A stretch of 64,000 nt of DNA, taken from the NCBI GenBank assembly GCA_021397835.1, contig JAJFZO010000485.1:1-64000 (forward strand). Reading direction: 5' to 3'. This document shows positions 1-11,870 of this stretch, piece by piece. Within the stretch, counting starts at the first letter, position 1, and each line of letters starts with the position of its first letter. The DNA is from Moringa oleifera (taxonomy: Eukaryota; Streptophyta; Magnoliopsida; Brassicales; Moringaceae). A program made the position numbers and the translations under genes. Under the pieces are notes generated by a model, which had not been told where the DNA came from, searched no databases, and saw only the letters and a program-made list of their open reading frames with translations.

Positions 1-434
1 TGAATTTAATTATCTTGTATTTTCATAATATATTAGATATCATGTAGTGAACTATATTATATTAATTATAATAAATTGTAAAATATATAATATATTAATT
101 TGTTTAATAAATATAAGTACCAATTATAATGATGAGCCATGAGTTGTAATTAAACAACTTGAAAGTTATAAATAATTTAGGATTGAAACATTGGTACATA
201 TAACTATGATTAGCTATCAATTTTGAAACAAATACTTGTTTCTAATTGCATTGTTTAGTGAAAAATATGTATGATTAGGCAACAATTGATAAATAATTGC
301 TTGTTAATATAAATTATAATTATTAATCTAAATTGCAATACATGTGTTGCTAATTAATATTGATTAATTTAAATTTCAATTAATACATATAATGATTAAA
401 TGATTTAATTAAAATGAATAAATTAAAAAACAAA

Positions 435-535
435 ATACTACATCAAAACGACGTCGTTTTGATGTAGTATAAATACTTACTTAAAAACCTAACGCTAACT
501 TAGTTATCCTTTTTATCGTCGCATACCCTTTTCTT
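435..535 (+). promoter_or_regulatory. Putative promoter: 36-bp perfect palindrome, TATA-like box, telo-box-like motifs
   Basis: Bases 435-470 form a perfect 36-bp palindrome centred between 452 and 453, with core AAAACGACGTCGTTTT. It contains an ACGT core of the kind bound by plant bZIP factors. It runs directly into TATAAATA at about 469, and AAAACCTAACGCTAACTTA follows about 15 bases later; the second copy reads AAAACCTAACCCTAACTTA, which resembles the plant telo-box. This order of ACGT element, TATA box and telo-box before a pyrimidine-rich leader is what a plant core promoter looks like. The second copy keeps all of it near 53927-53990, with a shorter 28-bp palindrome. Promoter activity is inferred. 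Confidence 0.5.
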
Positions 536-541
536 CCTTCA

Positions 542-646
542 ATGTCTGCAATCTTTCTGCTCTCTGTTATTTCTATTTCTCTGCAATTTCTCCACTTTTC
601 TTGCTACTTGGTCTTTACGGGAAGATCAAATCTAAGCATTTGGTGA
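542..646 (+). CDS. Short conserved open frame downstream of the putative promoter (34 codons)
   Basis: A 34-codon frame starts about 65 bases after the TATA-like box and is preserved, with the same start and stop, in the duplicate at 54030-54134. The product would be a small hydrophobic peptide beginning MSAIFLLSVISISLQF. The two copies differ at several codons without stops or frameshifts, but the frame is short enough for that to be chance. It could equally be part of a 5' leader. No family is recognised. Confidence 0.25.
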   Translation: MSAIFLLSVISISLQFLHFSCYLVFTGRSNLSIW

Positions 647-794
647 ATTATCACTAGATTTTGAGAAGATAAACTTGGATTTTGCCCACCCGATATGCTT
701 AAAGTTAAGCAGATAAGCACCACCTCCATCGAACCTGACTGAAAATTCATTTCTCTAAATTGACTTTGCAGTGAAAATTTTAAAGCTTCTCTAA

Positions 795-1370
795 CTACCT
801 AGGCCTTTGCTTCTTTGGCTTCATATTCCCTTCTATGGACTTATATATTACCACGAAACTTTTGACAAAAGCACCATGGTCATCTTTGATTACCAGTGCC
901 ATGCTTACTAGATTTAAGTCATCAAAAAGCAAGGCTCTCCCTTTAGGAGCGACTATAACAAGCTCTCCACAGTAATAGAAAGAAATAGTGAGCTCTCTGC
1001 TTCCTTTGGCTTCAAATTCCCTTCCATGGACTTAAACTACACTTTTGACAAAAGAACCATGCTCATCTCTAATTACTAGTGCCATGCTTACCAGATTTAA
1101 GTCGTGAAACATGTGGCTTTATGTAAGAATTGATTACAGCAAGCTCATCACTATAACAGAAAGAGACAATAAGCTCTATGCTTCCTTTACCTTCATATTC
1201 CTTTTCGTGGTCTTCACCTATACTTTTGACAAAAGCACCCTGCTCATCTTTGATTACCAGTGCCATGCCTACCATATTTAAATCGTGAAAAAATAAGGTT
1301 CTCCCTTTAGGACTGACTACAACAAGTTCGCCACTGTAATAGCAAGAAACGATAAGCTCTCTTCTGCTTT
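795..1370 (-). repeat. Three tandem copies of a ~185-190-bp unit, coding on the minus strand
   Basis: Units begin near 813, 1001 and 1182, each opening with CTTCCTTTGGCTTCATATTCC or a close variant. On the minus strand each unit reads as a protein repeat of about 60 residues. It contains MALVIKDEQGAFVKSIGEDH, then EYEGKGS-ELTVSFYY, then a segment like SPKGRTLFFHDLNLVG leading into the next unit. The longest open piece is 1069-1275 (68 codons), and other units are broken by stops. The duplicate module at 54340-54715 has only two units, so copy number changed after the duplication. The protein family is not recognised. Confidence 0.6.
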
Positions 1371-2095
1371 ATTTGCTCGCAATGCTATACCTATCAAAGT
1401 TGGCAAACGTTGCAGCATCCATACTCTCTTTCAACTATCCAGTACTAGGTATTGTCCATTTTTCATGTATCTTAGATCTTTCTCTACTTCTTGGTGCACC
1501 AATTAGAAAATTAACAAAGTTCCTCATGTAGTCTTTCTTCATGCCTCATTTCGACATAGCTGTCCATAAACTAAACAGGATTCCTCCTTTCTATCGAACA
1601 TAAAAGGAACTAAAGGTAGCATTCCATCGATGTTAAGCCATGGAGTGGCTGTTTCATCCTTTTTTGTATGTGTTAGTGTTTTATATAACTAACATAAGAT
1701 TCCACCTGTTAGATATTAATTATGGAGGTTTAGTGAGCAACATGCTGAATCTCTTTGCCATTTCCTTTTCTTTTACTTTAGCCAATATGAGTTCACCTTG
1801 TACTAGCAGCTTTATCGGGCAATTTCCCATCTCAGTAAGAGCTTTCTAAAGAAATAGCTTAGTAGCTACATTAGCCTCACTTTTCTAATAATAAAGAGTA
1901 GCCTGCATCTTTATCATCTTCTACTAATGACCAGTTGCTTAAGAAAAAACACACACAATGGACCAGACACAAACAAAAGATAGAAGAAAAGGGCCATACA
2001 TCCATACCAAAACATAAGGCAAAGAGGAAAGTGGGTCAACCTGCCAAAGTCCCCTCGGACTCTTCATGCCAGTATGATTCTAAGTGAATGCAATC
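1371..2095 (-). pseudogene. Unrecognised decayed coding remnant, minus strand
   Basis: Upstream on the minus strand of the ~190-bp coding units, several reading-frame pieces are kept in both module copies. Examples are a segment like KKWTIPGTG-QK followed by DAATFANFDRY, and a hydrophobic stretch near 1990-2090. Stops and frameshifts interrupt them in both copies. They may be the first part of the same gene as the tandem units. The matching region in the second copy is 54716-55446. No known domain can be named, so this is either a captured host gene fragment or an unknown element-encoded protein. Confidence 0.35.
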
Positions 2096-2108
2096 TAGTT
2101 AAAGAAGA

Positions 2109-3604
2109 AATAAATTTAAATAAAATTATTTAATTAAAAAGTATTTTTTCAAATATTTAATTAAAATTTTCAAAAAGTCTCAATCCCATGAAAAAAAAAA
2201 TAAGCACTTTTTTTCCCGTTAATTAAATAGAGAAAAACATGGTTGAAAATAAAAATGAAATCACAATTATTTGTTAAAAGCATTGATTAGTTTTGCTATT
2301 AATCTATTAATTAATTAAAAATATTCAAAAATAAAGATACGTTATTCAGCAAAATTCGTTCAACATATATATTTTCAGAATTTTATTGCCAACATATTTT
2401 TTATTTCAAATTTAATTAAAATAAAATATTTAATAACATAAAATAAGTTCATTTAATTAATTAATTTTAAAATATTTTATTACAAATATATTTATTTGGC
2501 AATATAATATAAATCATATTATATAATTTTTAATCATTTTTTAATGGTTAATAAAATGAAAACAAAGTGTTTAAATTATAAAAACTAGTCATTGTTATTT
2601 ATTATAAATAGTTACTAATTTTACTATTATTTTATTAAGTAAATATGTATTTATAAAATTAAATATATTTTATTCTATAAAATTTGTATGTGATAAAAAA
2701 TATAAGGATTTCATCACTTGTGTCTTAATTGGTTTCTCTTTTTCAGCTTGGGCCACGTGACAAAACTCTTCATTGCATCATAAAACAAGAGCAATCTGTC
2801 TTAAAATATCACTTGATTGCTTGCGTAACTGATAGTAAGATGTTATTAACTTTTTTATTCATTTATTAAAGTATGTTAATATTATTTTATTAATTACAAA
2901 TAATTTATAAATAATTTTACTTTTTAATTACAACAAATAACATTAGTTATATAAGAATGGGATATCAATTGATGAACCTATAGTCAGTAGCTAAAGTTTA
3001 TTGTATTAGTTACAACTTTCAAGTGTATTAACTAAATTGAAATGAATAATGTTTGACTTTTAATTTATATTTTCACATGTATTTAATGTCACTTGATTTT
3101 CATAATGTAGTTAATTAACATAAATATTTATTTATTTAGATAATATAATATTTGTGTAGTTTATAATATCTCTAATATAGGATAAAATAATTACTTTAAA
3201 AAAGTTAACTTTTTACTGGTTAATTTTATCAAAATTGATATAGTTATTCAGAAAATGGTTATTTCAATTATGCATGCAAGTTTTTCTTGCATTGCCTTTC
3301 ATAATCCACTTTAAGTGTCTCTTTAGAACTCATGCAAGGGTTAACTTTATCTAATTACCTTTTCAATAGTCCTTAATTCAGATTGTTCATGAAAAGGAGT
3401 CTATTTCAAGTGCTGTTGAAATATTTATGAACTAGTTGCTCGTTTGAACTTGTTATGGTGAAAAGCCAATTTGATAATGAGATAGAAGCAATACATGTTC
3501 ATCTTATCAATATCATCATTTTTTCTTTACAAAAAAAAACTAATGTTTTACTTATATCAATAGTTTATTAAGAATGGGATGATTGGTTTTTTGATCTGAC
3601 TTTT
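2109..3604. other. AT-rich non-coding stretch within CACTA copy 1
   Basis: Very AT-rich DNA with no open frame of interest and no tandem repeat I can define. It lies between the duplicated module and the start of the transposase. The second CACTA copy lacks it and has an unrelated 320-base stretch (55447-55770) instead. It may hold the transposase promoter, but I see no clear box. Confidence 0.5.
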
Positions 3605-5940
3605 TTTAGATGAAAATTCCTGAGCATCGTCACTAGATGTATAATAGGAGAACTTTGACGAATGATTTGTCACAGGAATTTATGTTGGGGGTTAAAGAAT
3701 TTATATTAGTTGCATGTCAAGCTGCTTGTGTACCAAGCAAATCGATTAATCAGGTGTCCTTGTGCGAAATGTAAGTATCTACGCTTTTACGAGCCAAATA
3801 TAGTAAGACTACATATGTATAGAAAAGGTTTTCAACCTGACTATTACCGTTGGCATAACCACGGTGAGGCTCCTACTCCATTCATTCCAAGTCATTATGA
3901 ACCTACTTCAGTCCATGAGGATATCAACAGTTATGAAAAAATGGTCATGCATGCTGCGGGGCCATCCTTTGTTCTGAATGTCGAGCTAGAATTACTGAAT
4001 TCGGAGTCATCAAAATTTTATGATATGTTAAATGCTGCCAAGTCGCCCGATGTCAGAGCCACTCAGTCTTATCAGTTTCTGTGAGATTGATGAGTATCCA
4101 ATTTGATTATAATGTAACTATGGCATGCATCGATGAATAATCACCCTATTTAAAGAAGTACTACCAATAAGTAATAAGATGCCAGATTATTTCTATCAGA
4201 CTAAAAAATTGATCTCTTAGCTTGGATGTGGTTACAAGAAAATTCATTGTTGTCCTGCTAGTTGCATGTCATATTATGGTGATAGTGTTGTAAAATAAGA
4301 ATGTAGATTTTGTGGTCAAAGTCATTTTCAAAATCAACGAAGAGTAAAGAATCGAAGTAAGAATGTAGCAAAGAAACAAATGTGGTACTATTTACCGATA
4401 GTTCCACAGTTGCAAAGATTATTTACTTCAAATGCTACTGCAGAGTATATAAGATGGTATCATGAGAATAAACGCGAAGACGAAATATTTGCACACCCCT
4501 CAAATGGGAAAGCTTGGAAGCATTTTGATTTTACTCATCTGGAGTTTGCATCAGAACCAAGGAATGTACGATTAGGATTATGTTCTGATGGCTTCAGTCC
4601 TTTTAATATGACCTTCAACATATATTCATGTTGGTCTGTCATTCTAACCCCGTATAATCTTCTACCAAGGATGTGCATGAACAGAGAATATATGTTTTTA
4701 ACTGCAATCATTCCTGATCCAAACAATTCGAAGGCCCTAATAGATGTGTTTTTACAGCCCTTAATTGAAGATTTGAAACTATCATGGGATTATGGTGTGG
4801 AAACTTATGATATCTCACTAAAGCAAAACTTTTGTATGAAAGCTGCACTATTATGGACTATAAATGACTTCCTTGCATAAGATATGTTATCGGGCTGGCA
4901 AAGAGCAAGTCGATTAGGTTGTCCAGTTTGTATGATCGAAAGCTTTTTACTTGAAACATGGTCGAAAGATATGTTATTTTGATTGTCATCAACAATTCCT
5001 CCCAATGGCCCACCCATTTAGATGAAACAAAAAGAATTTTATCAAGAGTCGAACTGAACAGGGTGAACCACCAATGAGACTCTCTAATGCAAAACTATAT
5101 CATGTAGCTATGCAGTTTCCTAAAATAATTGACACGGGAGGCCAGCACTGAACACATGGCTATAGAGAGTTGCACAATTTCACTAAATGCAGCATCTTTT
5201 GGGATTTACTACATTGGCATGATTTATTGAACCCTTATAATATAGATGTCATGCATACCAAAGCCAATGTTTTCAAGAATGTTTTTCATACTGTGATGGA
5301 CGTTAATGGAAAAACTAAGGACAATGTCAAGGCAAGGTTAGATCTACCTTTATATTGTCATCGAAATGACTGGCATTTATGTTGACAAAGTTTTGTTTCT
5401 ATCGATATGTTATTAGGTGCACAATCCTATCAATGGGATGAATGATCCATTTTTGCATGATTTAGCATGGGGACCTATAAATAAGGTCAACACTTATCCA
5501 ATTCACTATGTCAATGGTTACTGTTTTCATACTTCCACTTGGACTAATAATTAAAGTTCAAACAACTCTGGAGTAGCTTTGACAAGTATAGACTTTATGT
5601 ACCATGGAATCATTGAAGAAATTATAGAGATCGAGTATCCTGGTATGCTTGTGAAACAACTAACATTATTCAATTATAGATGGTTTGAGCCTTCTAATAT
5701 GGGTATAAGGATCCGCCCCAAGTATAGGACCATTGATATTAAAACCAATAAGAGATATAAAGGAAAAGATACATTTATTTTTACATATCAAGCAGAACAA
5801 ATATATTTTACACTGTATCCTAATACCACTCCATAAAAGAGAGACTAGAGCATGGTCATCAAAACTAAAGCAAGAAATCGAATTGAATCTCTGAATGATC
5901 CATTCCAAGATGATATGATGCAATAATTACATCTTATCTC
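3605..5940 (+). pseudogene. CACTA (En/Spm) TNP2-type transposase, decayed
   Basis: It begins near 3611 with KIPEHR, the usual opening of the transposase-associated domain. After a frameshift, the Cys-rich signature IRCPCAKCKYLRF and the following YRWHNHGEA segment are read at 3745-3880. The TNP2 core follows at 4380-4880 with NVRLGLCSDGFSPFN, LPRMCMNREYMFLTAIIP and GVETYDISLKQNF. A DUF4216-like C-terminal part containing HYVNGYCFHT lies at about 5400-5830. Stops and frameshifts are frequent. Compared with the copy at 55770-57987, about 1.1 kb is missing at about 5372, which removes the DUF4218 part. The element encoded a DNA cut-and-paste transposase; this copy cannot. Confidence 0.9.
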
Positions 5941-6213
5941 TTTTGATGATCAGATCATAAATATTTTGAGAGATATCAATTATCAAGGTCAAGGGATATC
6001 AATTATGAAGATTAAAAGATTCTAGTTGAGGAAGATCCAGTTTAATTGGTAGATGAAGAAGAAGTATCATTTAACAGTGAGGAGTCTGATAGTGAAGACG
6101 AAACTTCTGTGATTGACATTATTGATGGTGATTGATTATAAAGGTCTATGATTGAATACGTTACAAATTAGATTTATGCTCATTTTATAATTTTCTCACT
6201 AAACATACTTTGT

Positions 6214-8839
6214 TTGTTACTCACAGATGTCAAAAAGAGGGGTCGTGGTTCTTGTGGTGTTAGAGGTAAGGGCAGATGGTCCTACACATTGGACACATCT
6301 TCTACAGCTCAAGTATCATCACTTTTTGCTCAGACACAATCACATTTAGTTGATGCGGCATCATTCCCAGGTCATAGAATGTCTTCCTTGGTTGATACTC
6401 CATCGCTTCCAGTTCATACACCATTACCTGCATGTCATACACCATCATCTCGACCATCATCATCTGACCATACGCCATCACCCGAAGATGCCGCAGTTCA
6501 CACACCATCGACTGAGCTAGCGTGTGCAGTAGGAGATAGTAGGCTATATATTCAGCCCTTGGGAAAATAGTATGATAACTTATTTTTTTTTATTATGCTG
6601 TGCTTATCTTAGAATTACATATTGTGTTCTAATTCTTATATGATACATTTTATATTTTTAATTATTTTTTATAGGTTATTGCCTACATCTAGGACAATTG
6701 CTATTATTTTTAGAATCATCAAGTCAAAATTTGATCAGCCATGGACTGGATGGCATAAAGTTCTAACTGACGTTTAAGATTTATGATAGGTCGAATTTCA
6801 GGTCATATTATAACATGTTGTTCAATTTACAAAATTAATTTTCTTATAGTTATAGTTAGTTTACATGCTTAACTAACTAATCTGAGGTCAATATTGTTGT
6901 AGAAAAAATGTAGATAGGATCCACTTATGAATGGTGTAGTTAGACAGATATGGTGGTCTAAATCTGTAGAGGTCCTCCGATCGAGTCTTCCATCAATCCG
7001 AACTAAGAAGTCAATGGGAATGTGGATGCAACCATCCATTCGAGAAACATTGTTTGCTACGTGGACGACGGACCTGGCCTTTCAAGCTGCATCACAAAGG
7101 AATAAAAACAATCGATCTCCTAGTGAAGCCATTGTGCATCGAGGAGGTTCTATTTCCATTTTTGAGCATAAAAGACGAATGGTAATTTTTCAATTTAATT
7201 AATTATTTTCATGTCATTATCATATATTTAGTTACACTTGACAGATTTTTATTTTTCATTTGTTAACTGTTAGGCTAAGGAGCTTGGGAGGGATCCTAGC
7301 ATGCCAGAACTGTTTTGAAAGTTAAATCATAATGAAGAGACTGGTACATGGGTCACAAAAAGAGTTGCACGAATTTATGTGAGTAGTTAAAGTAGAATAT
7401 ATTTGTCTTTAGTTAATTATGCGTTGAATGGAATAAATTAATTAATGTTTTTTTTTGTTTCTATTAAGGTTTTGGGTTGGTTATCAAAATAACAATTTTT
7501 GGTTTTAGCTTTTCGTATGGAGGATGTATGTCTTCATGTTGTGTTTAAATTATTTGATAAGAAACTACCTTATATTGATCTACTTGAGGCCTTTTTTGTT
7601 ACTTTACAAATGAATGCTTATATTTTTCTACTTTTTGTTGTCATTGGGATATACTTTCTCTGTTGCATTTTCTTGTCAGTTTGTTTATTGTATTTTTTAG
7701 AAGCATACCTTATAAGTTTAACACCACTCCATTATTTTTGTTGGCAACAAGAAGCCTCACTTTTATAGGTTATCTTCTTATTAAATTAGGCCAAATTATT
7801 TTCTTATTATAGATATCACTATATTTTATGCATATATTGTGACCTTACTATTAGTTGTATGTAGTGGTATTAAATATGATACGTGCTACTAGTTCATTAG
7901 ATGGAACAACCACATATGCCGAGTATTTGAGTTAAATTTTTTTCACTTTTTTTTTAAAATTTTTTTATTTAGATTTCTTTATTTTTGTTAATAATTTTTT
8001 TTCTTGGGTTTTTAAAAATTTTCAATGCATTTTGATTAATTAATTTACTGTTTGTGATTTTATTGATACATAAGAGTTTGTTTTTCTTACTTTAATATTT
8101 TTTTAATTAATTATGTGTAGGCTAGTGATAAGAAATTGAGAGAGGATACCATCACCTTAGGATCATCTGTTGATGATTCCACCATCTTTTTTAAAGTTGC
8201 AGGTGAAAAGAATAAGAGAGGTAGGGCATTTGGATTTGGATCAGAGGTAGCCTTTTATGAAGCATCAAACTTTGGTTCTCAATCTTCACATGCCCCATCT
8301 AGTGTTACGAAGCAACAAATGATGTTTCATTTTCAAGATATGCAAGGACAATTAGATAAAGAACATGAAGAAATGGAAGAACGACTGGCAAGACAATGTG
8401 TAGAGATTAAGATAGATTGCAAAGAGAACATGCTGTGAGAGATGCGAGGAAAAAAGAGATGGAAGAACGACTATAGAAAGAACGTGATCGGATGGAGACA
8501 CAACAAAGAGATTTAAGAGAAGAGATGAAAAGACAAATGAAAATAAGAGATCGAAGAGAAAATAAACTCAGAAAAGAAATGGCCTCGACGAAGAAGCTTC
8601 TAAATAGACTTGTTAGACAAATGAGTTTGCAGCAAGGTACTTTAGGTCAGCGGGTTGCTTCCTCTAGTCTAGTTGATGATGATGGCATTGGTGATGACGA
8701 TGATGGTGATGATGGTGATGGTGATGGTGATGGTGATAAGGCACATCGAGATTCTGAATTTAATAAATTAATGACTGAGTTACAAGCAAATCATCCTAAA
8801 TCTTTCGGATATATCATGAAAGAAGATCCAAAAAAATGA
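6214..8839 (+). pseudogene. CACTA second gene (TNPA-like, plant transposase PF03004 type), multi-exon
   Basis: Exon-like pieces lie in order. 6222-6570 is a Ser/Pro/Thr-rich N-terminus. 6674-6800 contains FDQPWTGWHKV. 6908-7195 contains RETLFATWTTDLAFQAASQ and HRGGSISIFEHKRRM. 7270-7378 contains LNHNEETGTWVTKR. 8121-8839 contains KRGRAFGFGSEV, a charged Glu/Arg-rich coiled-coil segment, and an Asp/Gly-rich tract encoded by GATGGT repeats. This order is typical of the second protein of plant CACTA elements, which binds subterminal repeats. Stops break it, for example near 8436 and 8475. It follows the TNP2 remnant on the same strand, as in intact elements. The open frame ends at a TGA at about 8837, exactly where MULE sequence begins. 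Confidence 0.8.
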
Positions 8840-8840
8840 T

Positions 8841-9735
8841 CACGTGTGCATTGCCCTCGGAGACGATATCAACTCATGACCATTAACATTGCCGAAAGCT
8901 TGAATTTGTGTCTTTGATTTGCTCTTGAGTTGCCGATTATGGCTTTATTGGAATTCATTCAAGATATGATGCAACGTTGGTTTTATGATCAACTCAAAAA
9001 AGCTAAGGCTTGGAGGTCATAACTCACAGAATGAGTTCACTCATTGATGACTGAGAGACAAAAAGTTCTATTACAAATGACGACTTTCAATGTTGATCGG
9101 AACATATTTTTGGTTAAGCACAAGGGTAAAAAGGCAGTTGTGAACCTTATCAAATGTATTTGCACTTGTAATGAGTTTCAAGTTGATCTGTTGCCATGTC
9201 CACATGCACTAGCAGTTTCAGGTGATATTGATGGTTTTGTTAATTTCATTATTCATTGTTACTTTTTGCATCAACTTCATAAATTATATACTTTTTACAG
9301 GGAACGTAATATTGATTTCATAACTCTTTGCTCTAACTACTACAAACAAGATCAATTAATAGCAACATATGCTGAGCTGGTATATCCAATTGGTGACAAG
9401 TTTGATTGGAATGTATCTAAAAAAGTCAGCACAGTTATGATATTACTACCGAATAATGGTGAGTCACTAGGGCATCCAGAAAAGTAGAGAATATCCTCTG
9501 GTGGGGATAGGACGTGCCAAAAAAATTTTTCTAGATGCGATCAATATGGACACAATCGATTAACATGCTTGAATTCACAGTATTTTGATGGAATAAGCCA
9601 CTCTCAAGCGTCAAATATGTCTGATCAATTGCATTGTAAATGCCGTAATTGTGGTGGAGTTGGTCAAAATTCACAAACTTGTCAAATGCCTCTCAATTCA
9701 ACTTTATTAGATGATTGTACAATTGACTTATGATA
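8841..9735 (+). pseudogene. Mutator-like (MULE) transposase, C-terminal part with SWIM and zinc-knuckle motifs
   Basis: The frame opens at about 8842 with HCPRRRYQLM and INIAESLN, a conserved stretch just after the MULE catalytic core. It continues through LPIMALLEFIQDMMQRWFYD. Frame 9044-9487 has the SWIM zinc-binding pattern CTCNEFQVDLLPCPH, then the conserved YAELVYPIGD segment. After a stop, two zinc-knuckle-like motifs follow: CDQYGHNRLTC near 9533-9570 and CRNCGGVGQNSQTC near 9645-9685. The N-terminal and catalytic parts are missing because the sequence starts abruptly at the CACTA junction. Stops within 8880-9040 show it is dead. Confidence 0.88.
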
Positions 9736-9839
9736 AATCATAATATTTTGATGATATTGTTGATTTTTAACTTCTATATCACTACAGATTCAGATTTTAA
9801 GTTTTATATGGCCTTAATTGTTACATGTAGATCAACTGA

Positions 9840-10310
9840 CACTTTGAAAATGTTTTCATCACAAATCATAACTTGATTAGCAAATCGTATAATAAATTAT
9901 CTCATATTTTATAAATTGTATGATCATCATAATGTGAGTGTACCTTATTTTCGTACAATAAATTCATAACTCATTAGGAAAATCATGTACACTTACAATG
10001 AAATCGTGACTAATATTCATAACTTGATTAGTAAATCATGCATACTCATAATGAATACGTGACTAAAATTCGTAACTTGATAAGTAAATTGTGCAAACTT
10101 ATATAATAAAATCGTGACTAAAATCCGTAACTTGATTAGTAAATCCTACACAATTATAATGAAATCATGACTAAAATTCGTAACTTGATTGATAATTTGG
10201 CAAACTTATAATGGAGTCGTGACTAAAATTCATAACTTTATTAGTAAATCCTACATACTCAATGGATACGTGACCAAAATTCGTAACATGATTAGTACAT
10301 CTTATACATT
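9840..10310. repeat. Tandem repeat, ~60-bp unit
   Basis: About seven degenerate units built around CGTGACTAAAATTCGTAACT followed by TGATTAGTAAATC and a variable part ending in ACTTATAATGAAAT. They lie just downstream of the MULE transposase stop, between the two convergent genes of the element. Unit-to-unit divergence is high, so this is not a recent expansion. Confidence 0.75.
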
Positions 10311-10339
10311 GTTTATGTAAATATCATTTCTATTGATAA

Positions 10340-10540
10340 AAAGAAAATGTTATATACAATTTTTAAATGTATATACAAAATAAATACATTGTATAATTTT
10401 TATTGGCCAAAAAAATGTTATATAAAATTTTCAAATGTATATACAAAATAAATACATTGTATAATTTCTAATGAATTAAAACAATGTTATATACAATTTT
10501 CAAATATATATACAAAATAAATATATTTTGTAAAATAAAA
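10340..10540. repeat. Tandem repeat, ~73-bp AT-rich unit, about 2.5 copies
   Basis: Units share ATGTTATATACAATTTT, then CAAATGTATATACAAAATAA, then ATACATTGTATAATTT. They follow directly on the ~60-bp array in the spacer between the convergent MULE genes. Confidence 0.75.
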
Positions 10541-11499
10541 AAAAATCAATGATTATTATCTACAGTGGAGTTGGCAAATACATATATTACCATGTGATTT
10601 CTAATCTCTAAAATATCCTTGTCAGTGTATTTTAAATACTTCTTAAGTAGTAAATGTTTCATAATATATAGCATGTGAGGATAATAATTGCCACTGTCAA
10701 AAAATAAACATAATTAAAATTAAAAAAAGACATTTAACAAAAATTTTTAGATAATAACACAAACTTGAAAAAAGACTTACCTTCTTCTTTGTTGGGGGAC
10801 CTTGTTCTTCGGCTTTAATGTGCATGAAAATGAAAGATTCGGCATTTTAGCATCTGGTTTTCGCATGAAATAGCTGCCACTTGCCATATGACTGGTTAGC
10901 ATAAATTTGAATGGGTTTTGCTATTGAATGCGCACCTCAGTTGGTATCTCTTGACGGAAGGAGTCAAAATTACGCAAAGAGTATTTTGCTAAGTCTATAA
11001 CGCCTAGGAGCCATTGAGATCCCCCAACTTGGCATAGAACGACCAGCTACAGTAAATATTGTTTAAATATCATTACTGAGTACTCATAATATTGAAAAAA
11101 AAATTAAATAAAGCAAAACCAATGAAGATAATTTACCTTATTGATAGTAAATTAAGCAGGACAATCACTTGAAAATTTCCCTCGCACATGATCTAGGAAA
11201 TCTTTTTCCCATTTATGCGCTTCAAAGAGTAAGTGTGGCGGAAGACAATCAGCATCTGGATCCTTTTGATATTTGTTATAAATATAATAAAATGCTATCT
11301 ATAAATTTGAATAATAAAACAAGGTCAACAAACAAATTGAATAAGAAGTCAGATAAATCATCTTAATGATCAATGAACTTACAAAGAGCCAAGGATCACA
11401 AATGCAGATATCTTGTGCATATTACTCAAGAAGCTCCCTTTGCCTTCTTCAAAGGATATGCAAATATGTATCAATGCTTTGGTGGAGACATAAAAAAAG

Positions 11500-11870
11500 T
11501 GATAATATAATTAAGATATGAAATATTAAATCAATATGCGAAATTGAGACATGAATTATAATTTGGATACGAAATGAAGGAATAAGGGTATGAAATGAAG
11601 ACACGAATTATAATTTGGGTACAAAATGAAGACATGAATTATAATTTGGTTATGAAATGAAGATATGAATTATAATTTGGTTATGAAATGAAGACATGAA
11701 TTATAATTTGGTTATGAAATCAGGGAATAAGGGTATGAAATGAAAACACAAATCCTAATTTGGTTACAAAACTAAGAATTGTGGTACGAAATGAAGATAT
11801 GAATTCTAATTTGGTATTAAAACTAGGAATCAGGGTACGAAATGAAAACATAATTTCTAAGTAACATATG
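11500..11870. repeat. Intronic minisatellite, ~35-bp unit
   Basis: About ten imperfect units of TATGAAATGAAGACATGAAT followed by TATAATTTGGT. They lie between exons of the Ulp1-like remnant. The unit resembles the array at 13110-13385, which suggests a common origin. Confidence 0.8.

Larger units (their letters stand above)
1..2108. repeat. CACTA-internal module, copy 1 (direct repeat of 53488-55446)
   Basis: This stretch aligns by eye, end to end, with 53488-55446 in the same orientation. The match begins at window base 1, so this copy probably continues to the left of the window. Both copies end at the same point, in AAAGAAGA. They differ by a roughly 45-base insertion in the second copy and by three versus two copies of an internal tandem unit of about 190 bp. 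The module holds an AT-rich part (1-430), a palindrome with a TATA-like box, a short sense open frame, and antisense coding remnants. In both places it sits 5' of CACTA transposase sequence on the same strand, so it is probably part of the element or was captured by it. Confidence 0.85.
1..8840 (+). mobile_element. CACTA element copy 1, 5' end outside the window, 3' end lost
   Basis: The duplicated module, TNP2 remnant and TNPA-like remnant lie in the normal order on one strand. By comparison with the second copy, whose 5' terminus lies 1569 bases before the shared module, the 5' terminus here should lie roughly 1.6 kb to the left of base 1. No 3' subterminal region or inverted CACTA terminus is seen before the MULE begins, so the 3' end was removed or displaced. 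Confidence 0.7.
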
